A stretch of DNA of 64,000 bases from Phytophthora sp. 'mugwort' (GCA_033558025.1 JAUCEF010000012.1:1860001-1924000); one strand, 5' to 3'. Positions 39,875 to 50,756 are shown, counted from the stretch's first letter. The notes: generated by a model from the letters alone, not told the origin. Translations and numbers: made by a program.

Positions 39875-40615
39875 TAGTGAAACGCTGGACGAAGTGGTTC
39901 ACACATCGCACTTAATCAGCGACCACGGTACTGCTCGCTGAGTACGAAGTCAGTTAGCAACTCGGCTACTCGACTGGATGAACTCAGCCGGCCGTTGATT
40001 TTGGGTGGTTATATTGAGATCTTTGCGAAGAATCGGTCGAGATCCGAGCGCACTTCATTTCACTTGCTATTTGGGTATAGGAACATAGTTAACAATAGGA
40101 GGAGCCCCTTGGGGGTCCCGGAGGATATATAATAACAGAGTAACTCTTTCCAAGTCCAAGACAAGTGTACACTATCCGGTAAGTCCCTGCACGGGCTGGA
40201 TTATGGTTACCGTTGACACCCGAGAGGCATAGCTTGTAGGGTGTTGACTGGTAGCGCCAAGAGAATCAGGTCGGCCCGAGGAAGGGCGTGTCTCGCCAAG
40301 CGCGAAGGAACAAGTCCTGCCGAACTCGGCGGGCCGGTACGCCGCACAGCCCGGGTACCGTAACACGTCTAGCCGAGAAGCCTTTGCTCTCGGCGACCCG
40401 TCAAAGCGCTAAAGCGCCGTCGTCCTCTCTTTAGCGGAGGAGAAGGGATATCGAAGCCAGAGGCAGTCAGCTCAGCTGACCTCTGTGTATTGACTGGCTG
40501 GGGCACTTGGTCTTGGCGGAAGTGAGACACCACTGTCCCGGAAGGGCTGAGCCGCTAGGGGAAACCCAGCGCCAACAAGGGCCGACTAACTCGGCTATTG
40601 TTGTGATTCTTGCCT
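39875..40615 (+). repeat. Putative solo LTR inserted in the MULE
   Basis: A non-coding block begins with TGTAGTGAAACGCTGGACGA soon after the catalytic domain and runs to about 40,615, before the SWIM-finger part resumes. It has a TATA-like GGATATATAATAAC near 40,121, a GC-rich leader, and no coding frame, as expected of an LTR. I could not fix its right edge or a target duplication. Confidence 0.45.
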
Positions 40616-40640
40616 AAGTAACCACATCTGACGATTTTGT

Positions 40641-40973
40641 GTGTGCTGCAATATCACAACGCTATGGGTGGCCGCCGCGATCAAGACGCAGTACGATATC
40701 GCCAAGGACCCGAATATTGCGAGCACGTACGCTTTAAACGACAACGGAGATACCGTCACAGTGCGTGGAGGTGATCACGAGTACATGCTGCAGAAGGAGA
40801 GTTGGAAATGCGACTGTGTGTTTGCGCTCACCATGAAGCTTCCGTGTCGACACGCGATGGCGTTCAAGCAGAGAAGCGGAAGCGCGTTTGTGATTCATTT
40901 GCTGCATCGCATACAGGTATGCCCACGTTTCAGGCAGGTATCGGCCATTTACCCAGGTTTATCAAGGTGCTAA
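40641..40973 (+). pseudogene. MULE transposase SWIM zinc finger part
   Basis: AAIKTQYDIAKDPNIASTYA leads into HEYMLQKESWKCDCVFALTM and KLPCRHAMAF, the CxC-xn-CxH SWIM finger of ZSWIM-type MULE transposases. It should be the C-terminal end of the transposase whose catalytic domain lies before the insertion. Confidence 0.68.
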
Positions 40974-41312
40974 CCCTTGTATGTTGTGCGTTTTGTCATT
41001 CTATTTCCTCTAGATAGTACGGTCAGAGTCGACTGTCTACACAAGGTCTGTCCGAAGTCGCGAAGCCGTTTGTTGCTAAGATTTTCAAGCGCGACAAACA
41101 TGCAAACACCAAAACGGAGCAGGAAAAGTATCGGCGTGTACAGCAAGGATTTGGCCGTATTAGTGGAGAGCTCGCCCGGTTCGACGATGAAACGTCGACA
41201 AGGCTACGGATCAATTCGACAATTGGTGGCATAATCTTCGGCAAGGACAGATTGCTATAGACCAGACCCAGCACGGAGCCAGTGATGAAGGTCCCAATCA
41301 TGACGAAGATCG

Positions 41313-41940
41313 ATGGGTGGAAGCGGTGACAGCGGTGGCGGTGCTGACAGTAGTGGCACTGACGGTGGAACTCGCGGTGGTGACAGCAGTGGTACCGGTG
41401 GGACCAGCGGTGCTGAGGATAGCAGTGGTGATATCGATGATGACGTCCCAACCACGCAGCTCTCATTCGCTCAGCCTGCATTCGGGACAGAAGCTCCACC
41501 CGTTCGGATCAAGTTAAATGGCGGCGTTGTGTCGGTCGGGCGTCGAGACTGCATCGCAACGAGCAGCGGGCGAAAGCGAAGGCGGATCTCAAAGAATACA
41601 ACAAGGGAATGAAACTGCGTGGCCTGCTCCGTGACCGGGACGTGTGCGAAGTGGGAGCAGCCTTGAAGGAGATACAGCCCGGCCTGAGCGAGGTCGGATC
41701 ATTCATCGCGACCTTTCAGGTGCCTGGAAAGCCGCGGGAAAGCCTCAAGCTTGGCAACTCGACCCAGAGTATGCGGGCACTGTTAGGAACCGGCTCCCCG
41801 AGTCAACGATTGATCCAGTGCTTGAAAAGCTGCGCGAGAAATTACGTGGAGAAAACGAGGAGGAGATCGAGTTTGATAGCGATGGCGATAACGTCGGGGG
41901 CCAGGTGGATTCGTTGTCGCAATTGAAAAGATTGGTACGT
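41313..41940 (+). pseudogene. Gly/Ser-rich linker and adjoining frames of the MULE
   Basis: A frame of 99 residues has Gly/Asp/Ser/Thr repeats (GGSGDSGGGADSSGTDGGTR) and then a basic end. The following stretch in other frames reads KLRGLLRDRDVCEVGAALKE and then IDPVLEKLREKLRGENEEEI. It joins the transposase and protease parts. No domain is recognised. Confidence 0.4.
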
Positions 41941-42005
41941 TCAGCAGAGAGCAGCTGGAAGGCCTGAAGTGGCTATGGAACCTGCAGACTACGTGCTATT
42001 ATGGT

Positions 42006-42690
42006 GTGTCGCTGTGCGCGGGGCTCAACATGGAGGTGCAGAACGTTGTGGACGAGCATGCTGCAGTAGGCATGACGATGACTGACTTCCTGCAAACCTG
42101 GCCATACCTGGTCATACCTGTATTCGGTTTTGATTTGGCGAGGTCTGACCTCTACTGTGTCAGAGGCTCAACGTGGTTGAATGACAACGCGATCCGCGCC
42201 TTCATATTGTTTCTGAAGACCTACAAGAACAATAGACGGTGATGATGCCGACACCGAAGAAGCAACAGCTGGAGAAGCCTACAAAGAAGGAACCACTGGT
42301 TGCGGAGAAACAACTATTGGAGATTCGTGCATGTATTTCGGCCCGATAATTGTATTGATGCCTATCAACTTGAGTGGAGTTCACTGAGTCAGCTTAGTGA
42401 TCGACGGAAGCTCAAAAACGATTCAGGTGTACGACAGCATAGGCACGAACAAGACCATGAAGCGTCTGAAGGCCATCGCGTTGGAGATCGTCTCCGCGAT
42501 GCTCGACAACTATAGTGAGGTGAACGTTGAACGGCCTCTGCAGAGGGATAGCCACAGCTGTGGTGTTGCATGCATGCCTCCACCTCTGGGAAGGCCTGTC
42601 CAGTGATGCGCCAACAGACGTGTCCCCTGCTGGCATCACCAAGCTACGCTGGAAGATGCTGCACGAAAGCTTGAAGGTGAAGCGTCGCTG
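42006..42690 (+). pseudogene. Ulp1-like (C48) protease of the second MULE
   Basis: LYCVRGSTWLNDNAIRAFIL is the substrate-groove WLND motif of Ulp1 enzymes. In another frame, PINLSGVHWVSLVID carries the catalytic His and VYDSIG the Asp. QRDSHSCGV holds the oxyanion Gln and catalytic Cys. All catalytic elements are thus still readable, but in more than one frame (shift near 42,240-42,400), so this copy is probably non-functional unless introns join the parts. Confidence 0.68.
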
Positions 42691-43480
42691 GTAAGTGAAG
42701 CTCATAGCATGGTAGATGCGGTTTGGTGCGTAATGGTTAATACATGGCATTTACCTGGGCGATACTTGTATCCATATTTTGCCATCCCTGGTTGAGACGA
42801 TTGGTTCAGCTTCAATTCTGCATGCCGACAAAACACTCTCTTCGTCACTTCCACTTTAGCTCATGTTGCGCTCACATGACTGTTACAGGTATCAGGTCAC
42901 CGATACCTGTGTAATATTTTGATGGTATTTTATTTCTTCCTGAAATGAAAACCTGAAGGAAACTGGGCGAGACCCTGCATCTGAGTAAACCTAATCCCAA
43001 TTATCTGATCCGGGAACCCCGGGCAGGAGACACAGCCCTAAATAAAACATACTTGCTGTTGCCTTAATGTAACTGACCAATGAAATCTATTATTCTCCAA
43101 GTTGTGATAATGTTTGATGTATTTGTGGCCAGTGGTGATAATAAATTATGAGCGGGGCTGTATAGCGCTTGAGTCGATCAAGACGACGTTCCATCGAAGT
43201 AGTTCCCGGCTCCTGCTCGAAGGACAGCGTCTGGCGGTCACAGATTTTGTTAATGTATTCTGTCACGGCGTATCTGCCAGCTGCATTACGGACTGTGTCG
43301 GTAGATCTTCAACGCTGGCCGAATCACAAAATAACTCGACCGCCTTCGCCGTCCGCCGCCGCCGTCATCCATGGCAGCGTCCTTGTGTAGCAGTCGCAAG
43401 TCCATGCTGTAGCTGTTTAGATACGAGCCCCGCATTAGCACTAAAGTGGACACGCAGTAAGAGCCAAGGTGCACACCGCC
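42691..43480. other. No supported gene
   Basis: AT-richer sequence with only short frames. The CAGGTA-word cluster at 42,885-42,910 may mark the right end of the MULE. Confidence 0.35.
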
Positions 43481-44235
43481 GATGACGGTGACGCGCCCGG
43501 CACCGCTGGACCTGCGCCGGCACCACGAACAGAAGAGCGAGATACAACGGCAGATCCGGCGGCTCGAGGTCAGCTGGCCAAGCTCGCGGCGTCAGAGGTG
43601 CGGCACTGCACGTCTGCGGCATTCGGTCCGTTGCTGCTGCGAATGGTGCGGGTGGCGCACGCAGAAGCGGCAGCTGGAAAGACGGCATGCAGCATCTCAA
43701 GAGCTTCCGGATTATGGTAGACAACAGGAGCTCGAGGAGTGGCGACGACAGGCGAGACGAGACCTTGAAGGCGAGCAGGACGCAGCACAGAGGAACAGAG
43801 ACACAAGGTGGCGGTTCCTAGTCGGCTGGACTGGATGGCGGCAGGCAAGGCGCAAGAGCTGCAGCTCTTCACAGACATGTTCCTGGTCAATGCAGAACGA
43901 ATGGTGACCAGGACCAATGATTTTTTTTAGGATGGAGCCACAAGAGAGCAGTCATGGAGGACGCGTGGAAGGAAATTTCGGTTGACTAAGGAGTTTCCGC
44001 ATCGAGAAGACCCAGAACGCGACGGTGAACGTGGAGAAATGCACAGGCATCCCGCTCACGGCTTCCATGAGGTGGTTGGGAGTCGAGAAGCTGGTGGGTC
44101 GAACGTGCAGCATCTCGCTCTCTTACGCACGAAGTTCGGTCTAACAGCGTCGTCTCGCCATGTTTATAATCGACACACCCTCAAGTCATCTACTGTTCCA
44201 CTGCGTCGTCTAATGTTTCTAGTGGCAACTTGACT
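43481..44235 (+). other. Unresolved decayed coding remnants
   Basis: Fragments such as HHEQKSEIQRQIRRLE (coiled-coil-like), RQQELEEWRRQARRDLEGEQ and LQLFTDMFLVNAERMVTRTN occur in successive frames, which suggests one decayed protein gene on the plus strand, perhaps another START-like family member. I cannot identify it. Its end approaches the last exon of the next gene on the opposite strand. Confidence 0.3.
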
Positions 44236-44238
44236 TCG

Positions 44239-45640
44239 TCACCGCCTGACCAAATGCTTGTAGACTACTTCCTCGCGTTGAATTTGCTCACTCGAGAGGT
44301 TCCTACACGCCAAGAAACAACCGAGACAGAAATTGTACGCGTGGGTTGTCATCCCCGACTTGTTGTGGCTGGAGTGCACCACAAGGTTCTTGTTCACACT
44401 ACAATGCTTGCATACACACTACGTCACAAAACATGCACGTCATAAGTCACCGTCATATCCTCTTAACAGATATTCTCCCTCAGTATTGTCGTACCTGGTG
44501 GCAGACTGTGCACTGAATTCTCTGGGTTGAAAAGAATTTACCGATCGACTTGTGGCAATAGCAGCACACACACGGGTCTCCAGTCTCTATCATCCGAGTA
44601 GCCGTCGACTGCTCCGTTACTATTGACGAAGACAAGGAAGACTTTAACGTCTCAAAGATGTTGCTACGAGAAGCCGTCGCTCGTGTCTCGGCCATAGTCT
44701 TGTCCACATACCATCGCAGTTTCTTCCCTTGAGCACATTCGATCGGAGCGCCCATGCTCAAGACACTATTGGCAAGTTCTTGCAACACGAAGAACGAGAG
44801 TACGGTACCTCCTGGATCAATCACCGCATGGGCAAAAGACTCGACGATTTGGTCACTTTGCTGTCTGAAGATGACACAAAAGGACATACTGGCACGGACG
44901 ATACCGAGGTGTTTGAACGCTGGCAGGTCAGCGAGTGAGACGGACTGGGCGATGCTGTAGCCGATGCGTTCACCTCGTGACGTCGTCGCAAAGCCCGTGC
45001 TGATGAGCACGACGTAGTCTCGCTGCTTGACGATCGCCCCGAGACCTGCAGATGAATAGAGGATCCAGGCGACACCCAGGAAACCGAACGAGTTCGTCTC
45101 GGTAGGACTCTCGAGTGTAGCGAGCATCACTGAGTCGTCCATACCGTCCTTGCTAAAGATGCTGCGTCTCCGGAGAGATGCCGTGTCGTGCACGAAGATG
45201 CCGTACATGACGTCGTCCAGCGTGCCTTGAACTGTGCCCGTGCACACCACGACCGGGACTTTGGTGGCCACGGAGAGCGACGACGCGGGGCCTATCAGTA
45301 GAGCGTCGGCCACCTCGACCGGATCCGGTGACAACGTCGAGGACCCGGTTACGCCTAAAGTCGCACCCGTCACAGAAGCTGATGCTGGACTTGGATTCAA
45401 GCTGGTATCACTGCTTCCAGATCGCTGGCAATAGACCTTCAGGGAGTCTTTGGTCCGGACAGGTTTCCACCGCCGTGAATCAAGCGACTGCTTCCTTTCA
45501 TACAGGAAAGTCTCGTACAGAGCACGCGTCTCATGAAAGCTTTCGTCCGCGATGCTGCGGTACTCGCGCGCGTCATCGGCAGTAAGCGCTACCGACGGCA
45601 ACCTTGTCGAGCCGATGAACGTACGCGACGCGTCGGCCAT
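44239..45640 (-). CDS. START-domain protein with split FYVE-related finger (441 aa, two exons)
   Basis: Exon 1 is 45640-44495 and exon 2 is 44418-44239, joined in phase 0 across a 76-nt GT-AG intron (GTACGA to GTAG). Without splicing the frame ends soon after the donor; exon 2 restores a finger that matches the 47.5 kb paralogue. Start MADASRTFIGSTRLPSVAL. START-like region about 20-290: VVVCTGTVQGTLDDVMYGIF, DDSVMLATLESP, FGFLGVAWILYSS, VVLISTGFATTSRGERIGYS. Finger: CVCCYCHKSIGKFF and CTVCHQ, the splice point, then CVCKHCSVNKNLVV and NFCLGCFLACR. It belongs to a second subfamily that has VMYG in place of ENAMS and lacks the disordered tail. Lipid binding is inferred. Confidence 0.8.
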
Positions 45641-46028
45641 GAGTCTTTCTTTCGCGCCTCTAAAGTGTCTGAGGCACTTCTTGAGAATGACCCAGGCCTC
45701 TCATTCAGCCCGTGTATGTCCCCGTTGATTCGATCTGCTCATCACGAGAGCAAACGTGATCGTCCTACACCCGCAGAAGCTGGACTTTAACATCGTCGTG
45801 TCGTAGCACCACGCCTGACTCGGCCTATCTGCTTGAAAGTCGCTTCGAGACCAAGATGATACAGTGTGTGCAGTACAGTTTAGAGGCCACGGTTTGAGCA
45901 AATGTCGACGTGTTCACATACTGCAAGTTCAAGGAGTTAAGACGACGGGCAAACTCAACCACGTGTTCGTACCGTGCTCACCCACTGCTTACGACCTGCA
46001 CATTCTACCAATTTGTCTCGGTGTTTGC
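45641..46028. other. Intergenic: promoter of the START gene and 3-prime flank of the TMEM19 gene
   Basis: Short spacer with no supported coding sequence. Confidence 0.4.
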
Positions 46029-46968
46029 TCATGGGAACAGATACGTGGCGACGGCCCCGCTGATGGTCGTCGTAACGAGGACAGACACGACGTTGACCTG
46101 TTCGTTGCTCAGTAGATTGACTCCACACACGTGCTCGACGTTGGCTTGCGACGCCGACTCCTCGCAGATTCTGCGCGACGAGCGATCGAAGTACGTGGCT
46201 TGCACCGTCGCGCCGAGTACCGAGTCCAGCACGGAACCGAAGAGTCCAGTCACGGCACCCAATGGGATCACCTGGACCTGCGCCGTCCCGGAGGGCAGAC
46301 TCCCCGTGTAGTGGAGCGCGCCGATGAAAGCCCCGCCCAAGGCCGACATGGCCAGACCCAGCACGGACACACCGCCGTTCGTGCCGGGTGGCACCCGTCT
46401 CAGCGTCGTGATGAGTCTTGGCTCGCTCTTGCTGAGGACGCCGAGCTCGGACGCCCACGTGTCGGCCGCACAGCACGCGTAGTGGCCGATATAGCTGGCC
46501 AGCAGGTAGCTGCGCTCCGGGGCGCGTTTGAAGTCGAGGGCCACGTCGTCGTCGCCGAACCGGGCGACGGCGTAGACGGCGACGATCGTGGCCACGAGGC
46601 TGCACGCCAGCACCTGGCGCGCGGACCGCTGGCCGCCGGGCTTGTAGTTGGCGTCCAGCTGCTGCTTGACGCTGGCGCGCACCTTGGTGAGCTTGCTGCC
46701 GGAGAAGTAGAAGCCCAGCAGCAACAGGCCTGCATCAGTTAGAGGACATAGTCTGTTAAGCACGTTGATCTGGAGACTGAGTAGGTTAAGGAGACTGAGT
46801 AGGTGGATACATCATACCGTAGCGGTAGCCAGACGCGAGCGTGAAGAAGCCCACGAAGCAGGCGGCGGCCGCTCCCGACACGTCCAGCGATTTCTTCTTA
46901 AGGCCGCGATAGCCGAGACCACCGGCGAGCAGCGCCGCCACCAGCATACGTGAGAGCGGGAGTAGCAT
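46029..46968 (-). CDS. TMEM19 / DUF92 family membrane protein (283 aa, two exons)
   Basis: Exon 1 is 46968-46818 and exon 2 is 46729-46029. The 88-nt intron (GTATGA to GCAG) splits the Gly codon of YRYGLLLLGFY, and joining the exons yields the family motif FTLASGYRYGLLLLGFYFSG. Other conserved motifs: GSKLTKVRA, ADTWASELGVLS, RVPPGTNGGVSVLGLAMSAL and GAVTGLFGSVLDSVLGATVQ. About six hydrophobic segments predict a multi-pass membrane protein. The family is widespread; plant VTE6, a phytyl-phosphate kinase, belongs to it, but the function in oomycetes is unknown. It lies between two START/FYVE-related genes and is divergent from the plus-strand one, with about 500 bp between the starts. Confidence 0.9.
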
Positions 46969-47484
46969 CGTCTACGTCTCGACTCCGACCGGCGCAAAGT
47001 GCATACACAGTTCAAGTGGTTTCGGCAGTTAAGGATCTTGAACCCAGAGGCTCGACAGACATGGCCCCGGCCAGGATATAACGTCAGTCAGTACCTTTGT
47101 GCGGCCGGCGCGGCAAATTGACATAGGGGATCGCGTTCTGACATGGACGTGATTGCTGCCGGCTCCTTCTCTTCCACACGCTTGAGAATGTACTAATAGA
47201 AGATCATTGTAGGCTTACAACACGCACATGTATCGACACCTTCACGTCTCGACGCAACACTTTGCTCGTAACAAGGACAGCCTCAACTACATGTAGCCTA
47301 GACAGTACGTAGCTGATCCCTCCGTGGAACTGGCAACGTGTCTTTCAACTGGTCTTGCGGTCCTCAACTGGCAGATGGGAGGTGCTGGTGCCACTCCCTT
47401 TAATGCCCTCTGCAGTTGAGTACCTACTCGTCGATTTCCCGAAGACGGTCGCCGCAACCATTGTCGAATTATAACAGAAACATC
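46969..47484. promoter_or_regulatory. Bidirectional intergenic region
   Basis: This 516-bp spacer separates the starts of the TMEM19 gene (minus) and the START gene (plus), so it should hold both promoters. The plus-strand frame is open back to a TTG at 47416, but there is no ATG before 47485. Confidence 0.45.
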
Positions 47485-48763
47485 ATGAACTCTCGCTCCA
47501 TCTCGTCCAGTTCCTTGCCACGGATGCGGTTTACCAGGGAGGACGTGCAGCAGTACCGGGATATTTCGGATGCGTGTCTCGCTGAGGTGCTGGACAAGTA
47601 CGAAGAGTACGTCTACAAGGGTAAGCGACGTATTGACACACAGCGCTGGAAGACGGTCAAGTCACGTGAGAACGTCGTGGTCTACAGCGAGCGTTCGACC
47701 TCTGACGACCTGAGCAATTCCAGTGGCGTGGAGGCCGAGACGGCGACCGTGTCGGGCCCCGGTGCCGCGCTCGCAGCAGGGACCACGCTCCCAGTCATGA
47801 TTTGTACGGCCACGATGCCAGGAACGATCGAAGACGCCATGTACGGCTCGTACGTTGACGACACGGCTTCATTCCGTCGACGTAGCGCTTACGAGCAGGA
47901 CTTGGCCGATGATATTGGCATGCTGGCCACGTTCGACCGTCCGTCGGACAAAGACCCGTTCCAATTCATGGGTCTCACGTGGATCCTGCGTAGCTTCCCG
48001 GGACTCAGTGCTGTCGTCAAGCGCCGCGACTTCCTCTTACTGCAACGTATCGGACTCTCGCGGACATCGCGTGGTGATCTCATTGGCTTCCGGATCACAC
48101 AGTCCGTGCCGCACCGCGACCTGCCAGAGCTGTCCTCGTACGACATTATCCGAGCCAAGATGTCCATGTGCACAATTTACCGTCAAATGGACGGCCACGT
48201 TGATGTCTTTTTGCAGATTGTCATGCAGCCTGGCGGTCGCGCGCCCAGCTACTTTATGATCCAGGAGACGGCCACGTCCATCATGTCGGTCGGGAAACCA
48301 ATGGACACGGCCCAGAACAAGAAACTCTTCTGGTTGATGAGGAAGAACGCGCTTAAAGCTCCGCTGCGAGTTCTCGGGTCCCCAAGTCGCCGTTCTGACT
48401 CGTCGTCCTCGTCCTCGTCAGTACACCGAAGAATCGAGAAACACGAGTCAGATCACTGTGCATTGTGCACGAAATCGCTCACGAGAATCTTCTCGACGGC
48501 TGGCAGTTTCTGCCAGATTTGCCAAAAGGTTCGTACATCAACTTGTAGTACACTACTTCGTACTACCAATTGACTTTTCTGTGTCTTTGTGTTAGCGAGT
48601 GTGTTCCAAGTGCAGCGTGAGCAAGAAACTCGTCATCGACGCGACTGAGAAGACTGTGGTAATTCGACCTTTTAACTTCTGCATCGGCTGCACGCTCACT
48701 GCACGAAGCTACTCGTCACTTCAAGTACATGCTGAAGAATTGACACAACGCAAGCGCAGGTAG
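47485..48763 (+). CDS. START-domain protein with split FYVE-related finger (403 aa, two exons)
   Basis: Exon 1 is 47485-48528 and exon 2 is 48596-48763, with a 67-nt GT-AG intron (GTTCGT to GTTAG) in phase 0. The first ATG is 47485 (MNSRSISSSSLPRMRFTRED). START-like region: VMICTATMPGTIEDAMYGSY, LADDIGMLATFDRP, FQFMGLTWILRSF, LLLQRIGLSRTSRGDLIGFR and HVDVFLQIVMQPGG. The finger is CALCTKSLTRIF and CQICQK, the splice point, then VCSKCSVSKKLVI and FNFCIGCTLTARS, with eight Cys and no RRHHCR patch. It ends in a basic KRRstop. Closest relative is the 44.2 kb gene, with the intron at the same place. The two are in inverted orientation around the TMEM19 gene. Confidence 0.82.
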
Positions 48764-48949
48764 ATTACGTAGAACGTAGTGTTCTACATCACAACCAAAA
48801 AAAACAGTCATAGCTTTTCTCACCTGCTTGTCATGCTTGAGCTACGATGCTCAAAAGATACACATTACTCTAGTGTCTGTTTAGTCAGCGATCGAACGTT
48901 TCTACATCGAAACGCACGCCGTTAAAATTATCCGACGATGGGGAGGAGC

Positions 48950-50731
48950 TTACGCGGCACTGTATCCGAACGAGGTCGTCGCCGGATCTTCAACGTATAA
49001 CATCACGCGAGGAGTAGCTGAGGACGAGCGGTGCATGCCAGTCGAGGCGTATGCTGCACTGCTGTACGCCTTTTGACGCGGCAGATAATAAGGAGATGCC
49101 GCGTAGTGCGAAAACTGCGAGCCGTACGAGGCCTGCGACGAGCGCAAGCTGTACGGACGTCCGGCTTGAGTTGACCGCCGACGCATTGACGACGGACGCG
49201 TCCGGCTGCTGGGACGGGCCGTCGTACTGACAGGAGTCAAAAGGGCAAAGCTTGTCTGCTCTAACATTTCCTCCACCACGATCTGCGACGCGTTGCGTTG
49301 ATTGGCACGTACCACGCACGGCAAACAAAACTTGAGAGCCTTCTGAAAGATGTCGCTCATGTTGTTGACGCCACTGCCGCTGCTACTACGGCTACGGCTT
49401 CGCTCGGTCGAAGCTCGTGACGCCTCGGGCCGTTCGAAGTCGTGTACACCCATACTCCCACCTAGATCCACGCCACTGGTCATGGGCATATTACTGTCCT
49501 CACTTCGTGAAAAGCGTAGTTTTTTCACGACACTACAGCGCGAACACACCATTTTGACGCAAATGGCGCACGGTACTCCACTTCTGTTGAGTAAATGACC
49601 TAGTCGACGATCACACAGCGAGCATTTGGTGGCCCACGAGCCGTCGCCCATGATGGCGTCGGTATCTTCCTCATAAACCTCCTCGATCCCATCCATTCCC
49701 GCTCTTTCGTCGTACGCAGTCTTGTATAGCTGACTGGTCGCTCTCCGTCGACGTCGAGCTTGTTGGGCAGCAAAGGCAATCTTCTTAAGATGAGCACAGT
49801 CCACGACAGAGAAAGTCATGTGTAGCAGGAGATCGACGCCAGCATTAACAGCCATAAACTGCATCATACCGCCTTGAGGGTCGTAATATCCCCTTGTGAA
49901 GACGTTCAAAGTGCCTGTGAGACCATTAGATCCCTCCGAAGATGGCAACTGGTGGAATAATTGCACGATGGAAGCTCGTGCACGTACCACAGAGGATGAA
50001 ATACTCGTTGTGGCCAGTAGAGTCAGGGCCTTGATACTGACTGAGTGCATCACTCGGTAGCCCACTCGGTCTCCATTGGCCATCAGTGTGACCCCCGTGG
50101 ACTCTAGATACAGCAGATCTCGTCGTTTCGACATGGCGTCGTGACGCACGGCCCACTTGAGGCCGAGGAATCGGAAGGGCTTCTCGATGGTAGGACCCTC
50201 GATCGTGGCCAGCACCTCTGCGTCCTCCAACGCGTCCTCAGCATACGAACTGTTCATCTTCATGACGCGCGTGTTGGCACTGGCCAGTCCGTACATGGCA
50301 TCGTTGACGTGGCCGGCCAGGTACCCGGTAACGATGAGTAGCGGCAGGTCCGTCTCACTGACCGCGAACTGGCCGGGCCGCTGGCCAACAGTAGCCATGA
50401 GCTTGGTCGCCTCCTTTCGCTGCTTGTAGGCGCATAGCTGGTCCTTCTTCTTGATGAGCTTCCACTGCTGCAGATCCACCTGGGGACGGCCACGACCGAC
50501 GCCCGAGTGGCCGTCGTAGGCCTGGAGCGTGTCGGCCAGCAGCATCTCGGCCAGACGCGCACACACATGCGCCTCGTCCTCTGAGAGACTCACGGCGCGC
50601 CGCTCGAGGGCGGAAAAGGCCGAGAGTGTCTCCAGCTCCACCATATTGCTGACTGTGCCCGTGTTCGCCCGGCCACGCGACCCCATGCGCGGCCGTGGGA
50701 AGCGGCGATGGCGCTGCTGACTGCTGTCCAT
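48950..50731 (-). CDS. START-domain protein with expanded FYVE-related finger (593 aa)
   Basis: The frame extends 70 codons further upstream, but the ATG at 50731 (MDSSQQRHRRFPRPRMGSRG) lies 26 bp after an initiator-like element, so I start there. START-like region: LLIVTGYLAGHVNDAMYGLA, DAEVLATIEGPTIEKPFRFL, GLKWAVRHDAMSKRRDLLYL and MANGDRVGYRVMHSVSI. The finger is CSLCDRRLGHLL, CAICVKMVCSRC, then a Ser-rich insertion of about 60 residues before CLPCVVRANQ; loop expansion between the third and fourth Cys pairs is unusual. The C-terminal 100 residues are Ser/Arg/Tyr-rich and probably disordered. No intron is needed, unlike the two neighbouring family members. Confidence 0.83.
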   Translation of the reverse strand: MDSSQQRHRRFPRPRMGSRGRANTGTVSNMVELETLSAFSALERRAVSLSEDEAHVCARLAEMLLADTLQAYDGHSGVGRGRPQVDLQQWKLIKKKDQLCAYKQRKEATKLMATVGQRPGQFAVSETDLPLLIVTGYLAGHVNDAMYGLASANTRVMKMNSSYAEDALEDAEVLATIEGPTIEKPFRFLGLKWAVRHDAMSKRRDLLYLESTGVTLMANGDRVGYRVMHSVSIKALTLLATTSISSSVVRARASIVQLFHQLPSSEGSNGLTGTLNVFTRGYYDPQGGMMQFMAVNAGVDLLLHMTFSVVDCAHLKKIAFAAQQARRRRRATSQLYKTAYDERAGMDGIEEVYEEDTDAIMGDGSWATKCSLCDRRLGHLLNRSGVPCAICVKMVCSRCSVVKKLRFSRSEDSNMPMTSGVDLGGSMGVHDFERPEASRASTERSRSRSSSGSGVNNMSDIFQKALKFCLPCVVRANQRNASQIVVEEMLEQTSFALLTPVSTTARPSSRTRPSSMRRRSTQAGRPYSLRSSQASYGSQFSHYAASPYYLPRQKAYSSAAYASTGMHRSSSATPRVMLYVEDPATTSFGYSAA

Positions 50732-50756
50732 GCTGTCAGCTGGCGGGTATTGCTGC

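Larger units (their letters stand above)
37690..42690 (+). mobile_element. Large MULE with SWIM-type transposase and Ulp1-like protease, broken by an LTR-like insertion
   Basis: In one orientation: a charged N-terminal region, a FAR1-like zinc module, a MULE catalytic domain, a SWIM zinc finger, a Gly/Ser-rich linker and a Ulp1-like C48 protease. About 750 bp of LTR-like sequence separates the catalytic domain from the SWIM finger. Ends are not certain; clusters of CAGGTA words lie near 37,530-37,575 and 42,885-42,910. The gene content matches the 8.6-10.9 kb element but this copy is longer. Confidence 0.68.

Noticed and set aside
41023..41499. 158-residue His/Arg/Tyr-rich minus-strand frame
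   Set aside because: Antisense of the Gly/Ser-rich MULE linker; no independent support.
45955..46742. Long frames on both strands over the TMEM19 gene (203 and 216 residues)
   Set aside because: Shadows of the TMEM19 coding exon in GC-rich sequence; only the minus frame with PGTNGG and DTWASE motifs is real.
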